NCBI GenBank assembly: GCA_028869255.1
Contig: CP110972.1
Coordinates: forward strand, 3,167,001 to 3,231,000
Origin: Pseudomonas poae
GTDB taxonomy: Bacteria > Pseudomonadota > Gammaproteobacteria > Pseudomonadales > Pseudomonadaceae
Reading direction: 5' to 3'
Length of the DNA: 64,000 nucleotides
Positions 62,305 to 64,000 of this stretch are shown one piece after another. The stretch's first letter is position 1, and each line of letters begins with the position of its first letter. Below the pieces are notes generated by a model, which had not been told where the DNA came from, did not search any database, and saw nothing but the letters and a program-made list of their open reading frames with translations. A program made the position numbers and the translations under genes.

Positions 62305-63453
62305 ATGAAGCACCCTCGATACCTGCTCTCGGGCCTTGCCATGTCGCTGCTGATCGCCAGTGGCGGCGCCCGGGCCGCAGGGCTCAGCAGTGAACACAAA
62401 CCCTTCGGCAAAACCAATGACGGCACCGCCGTCGAACAGTACATCCTGCGTAACAGCCATGGCATGCAAGCCACGGTGATCACCTACGGCGGCGTGTTGC
62501 AGTCGCTCAAGGTGCCGGATAAAAACGGCAAGTCCGAGGACGTGGTACTCGGCTTCGACACGGTGCAGGGTTACCAGGCCGGCACAGCATTTTTTGGCGC
62601 AACCATCGGGCGCTTCGGCAATCGCCTCGCCGGCGGTGCCTTTGAACTCGATGGCAAGCGCTACCAGGTGCCGCTCAACGACGGCCCCAACTCTCTGCAT
62701 GGCGGCGCCCAGGGCTTCGACAAGCACGTGTGGAAAGCCGAGCCGGTCAAGGCCAAGGACTCGGTCGGCGTGAAGCTGAGTTACTTGTCCAAGGACGGTG
62801 AAATGGGCTTCCCCGGCAACCTGAAAACCGAGGTCACCTATAGCCTCAACGACAACAACGAACTGCATATCGACTACACGGCCAGCACCGACAAACCCAC
62901 CGTGCTCAACCTCACCAACCACAGCTACTTCAATCTGGCCGGTGCGGGTAACGGCGACATCCTCAAGCAGGTCGCCACTTTGCACGCCAGCCATTACACA
63001 CCGGTGAATGCCACCTTGATCCCGACCGGTGAACTGGCGCCGGTCAAAGACACGCCGATGGACTTCCTGAAACCCACGCCTATCGGCCAGCACATCAAGG
63101 ACGATCACCCGCAGCTCAAATTCGCCGAGCCAAAACAAGGTGGGTTTGACTTCAACTGGGCGTTGGATACCAAGGGCGATATCAAGCAACTCGCCGCCGA
63201 AGTACATGACCCAGCGTCCGGTCGCCGCTTGCAGCTGTTCACCACGGAACCGGGCGTGCAGTTTTATACCAGCAACTTCCTGGATGGAACGGTCAAGGGC
63301 AAAGGTGGCAAGACCTATCAGCACTGGAGCGGGTTCACCCTGGAGACCCAGCACTTTCCGGATGCGCCTAACCAGCCTGACTTCGCTTCGACGCGTTTGA
63401 ACCCTGGGCAGACCTATACCCAGAACACCATCTTCAAGTTCTCCGCCGATTAA
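62305..63453 (+). CDS. Periplasmic aldose 1-epimerase (mutarotase, GalM family)
   Basis: The 382-residue GalM-fold enzyme has a signal peptide (about 1-24, GLAMSLLIASGGARAA). Catalytic His is in LTNHSYFNLAG and catalytic Glu in TLETQHFPDAPNQPDF; FGATIGRFGNRLAGG is the conserved sugar-binding strand. It interconverts alpha and beta anomers of galactose or arabinose, here probably in the periplasm before uptake. AGGAAG lies upstream of the ATG. Confidence 0.94.
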   Translation: MKHPRYLLSGLAMSLLIASGGARAAGLSSEHKPFGKTNDGTAVEQYILRNSHGMQATVITYGGVLQSLKVPDKNGKSEDVVLGFDTVQGYQAGTAFFGATIGRFGNRLAGGAFELDGKRYQVPLNDGPNSLHGGAQGFDKHVWKAEPVKAKDSVGVKLSYLSKDGEMGFPGNLKTEVTYSLNDNNELHIDYTASTDKPTVLNLTNHSYFNLAGAGNGDILKQVATLHASHYTPVNATLIPTGELAPVKDTPMDFLKPTPIGQHIKDDHPQLKFAEPKQGGFDFNWALDTKGDIKQLAAEVHDPASGRRLQLFTTEPGVQFYTSNFLDGTVKGKGGKTYQHWSGFTLETQHFPDAPNQPDFASTRLNPGQTYTQNTIFKFSAD

Positions 63454-63471
63454 CTGCTGGAACCGGCTTAT

Positions 63472-63557
63472 GTGGGAGCCGGGCTTGCCCGCGATTGCAG
63501 CACCTCGGTCTTTCAGTTAAGCCGAGGTGCTGCAATCGCAGGCAAGCCAGCTCCCAC
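63472..63557. repeat. REP doublet (REPIN)
   Basis: Inverted GTGGGAGCCGGGCTTGCCCG and GCAGGCAAGCCAGCTCCCAC cores surround a GCACCTCGG/CCGAGGTGC hairpin, between the convergent mutarotase and araH genes. Confidence 0.87.
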
Positions 63558-63582
63558 ACTTTGATCGTCGCAGGGCAGGACT

Positions 63583-64000
63583 TCAGCGTTGCTTCATGCG
63601 GTCGATGACCACGGCCAGCAACAGAATCGAACCGCGGATCACGTACTGGTAAAACGTGTCGATGTTCTTCAGGTTCATCGCGTTCTCGATGATCGCCAGG
63701 ATCAACACCCCGGCGATGACATGGCGGATCATCCCCACCCCGCCGCTCAGGGATACCCCGCCCAGCACACAAGCCGAAATCACCGTGAGCTCAAACCCCT
63801 GGCCGATCATCGGCTGGCCGGAGGTCATGCGCGAGGCCAGGATCACCCCGGCCAGGGCGCCGATCACGCCATGCACGGCGAAGATCAGGATTTTCGTGCG
63901 GTCCACATTCACCCCGGCCAGCAACGCCGCTTCCGGGTTACCGCCGATGGCCATGGTGTTGCGCCCGTAGGTGGTGTAGTTGAGCAACCAGCCGAAAAAC
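63583..64000 (-). CDS. araH: L-arabinose ABC transporter permease AraH, N-terminus beyond the window
   Basis: The last 139 codons of an inner-membrane permease of the ribose/arabinose class. TTYGRNTMAIGGNPEAALLAGV, ILASRMTSGQPMIGQGFELTVI and SACVLGGVSLSGGVGMI are close to AraH. The frame is open to the right edge. The cognate AraG ATPase and AraF binding protein are expected upstream, outside the window. With the mutarotase and the SDR it suggests a non-phosphorylating pentose/galactose route. Confidence 0.92.
   Translation of the reverse strand, partial: FFGWLLNYTTYGRNTMAIGGNPEAALLAGVNVDRTKILIFAVHGVIGALAGVILASRMTSGQPMIGQGFELTVISACVLGGVSLSGGVGMIRHVIAGVLILAIIENAMNLKNIDTFYQYVIRGSILLLAVVIDRMKQR

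Overview
The window is a GC-rich chromosomal segment of a fluorescent Pseudomonas, probably of the P. fluorescens group. The evidence is a complete Hxc type II secretion / VreARI / PdtA locus in the same order as P. aeruginosa PA0674-PA0690, many GTGGGAGC-type REP doublets, a DUF6124 gene and typical Pseudomonas catabolic and efflux genes. No rRNA, tRNA, CRISPR array, prophage or complete insertion sequence was seen. All assignments come from reading the sequence and from knowledge of the families; no database search was run.

Positions 1-30100 hold the phosphate-starvation secretion locus. It opens with a truncated gene at the window edge that joins a Phd/YefM antitoxin-like domain to an IS5-type transposase N-terminal domain. 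Next come a 4153-residue two-partner-secretion exoprotein (pdtA), a secreted DING/PstS-like phosphate-binding protein or phosphatase, the eleven Hxc type II secretion genes (hxcS, R, Q, Z, Y, X, T on the minus strand, hxcV plus, hxcP minus, hxcU and hxcW plus), and the cell-surface signalling genes vreR, vreI and vreA. In P. aeruginosa this set is induced by phosphate limitation through PhoB and the sigma factor VreI, and Hxc exports the DING phosphatase. The TpsB transporter expected for PdtA is not in the window.

Positions 30100-45720 are mixed core and accessory genes: a Mn riboswitch with mntP, an alcohol dehydrogenase, a secreted VOC protein with an alginate-export-family porin, an alpha/beta hydrolase, DoxX and metallo-beta-lactamase-fold proteins, a LysR/MFS/quinone oxidoreductase divergon, a NemR-like TetR/DJ-1/old yellow enzyme operon, a GlxA-type regulator, a GNAT protein and uppP.

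Positions 45760-56205 form a rhizopine/inositol-type catabolic region resembling moc genes. One operon carries a di-iron membrane oxygenase, a Rieske ferredoxin, a ferredoxin reductase and a TIM-barrel isomerase (mocDEF-like), divergent from a LacI-type repressor. A second operon carries a Gfo/Idh dehydrogenase, a Hyi-like isomerase and a MocB-like binding protein behind a near-perfect sigma-54 promoter, divergent from a sigma-54 activator. Positions 57087-61367 hold a YghU-like GST, a NepI-like exporter, an AraC regulator, mug and a second GST. The right edge (61399-64000) is an L-arabinose/galactose-type group: SDR dehydrogenase, periplasmic mutarotase and araH.

Two features cut across the window. 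Four 0.7-0.9 kb palindromic intergenic elements (A-D) each carry two cloverleaf-like foldbacks whose outer stem shows compensatory changes between copies. Three genes (hxcQ, the sigma-54 activator and the YghU-like GST) are broken by four single-base homopolymer indels, which look more like sequencing errors than decay.
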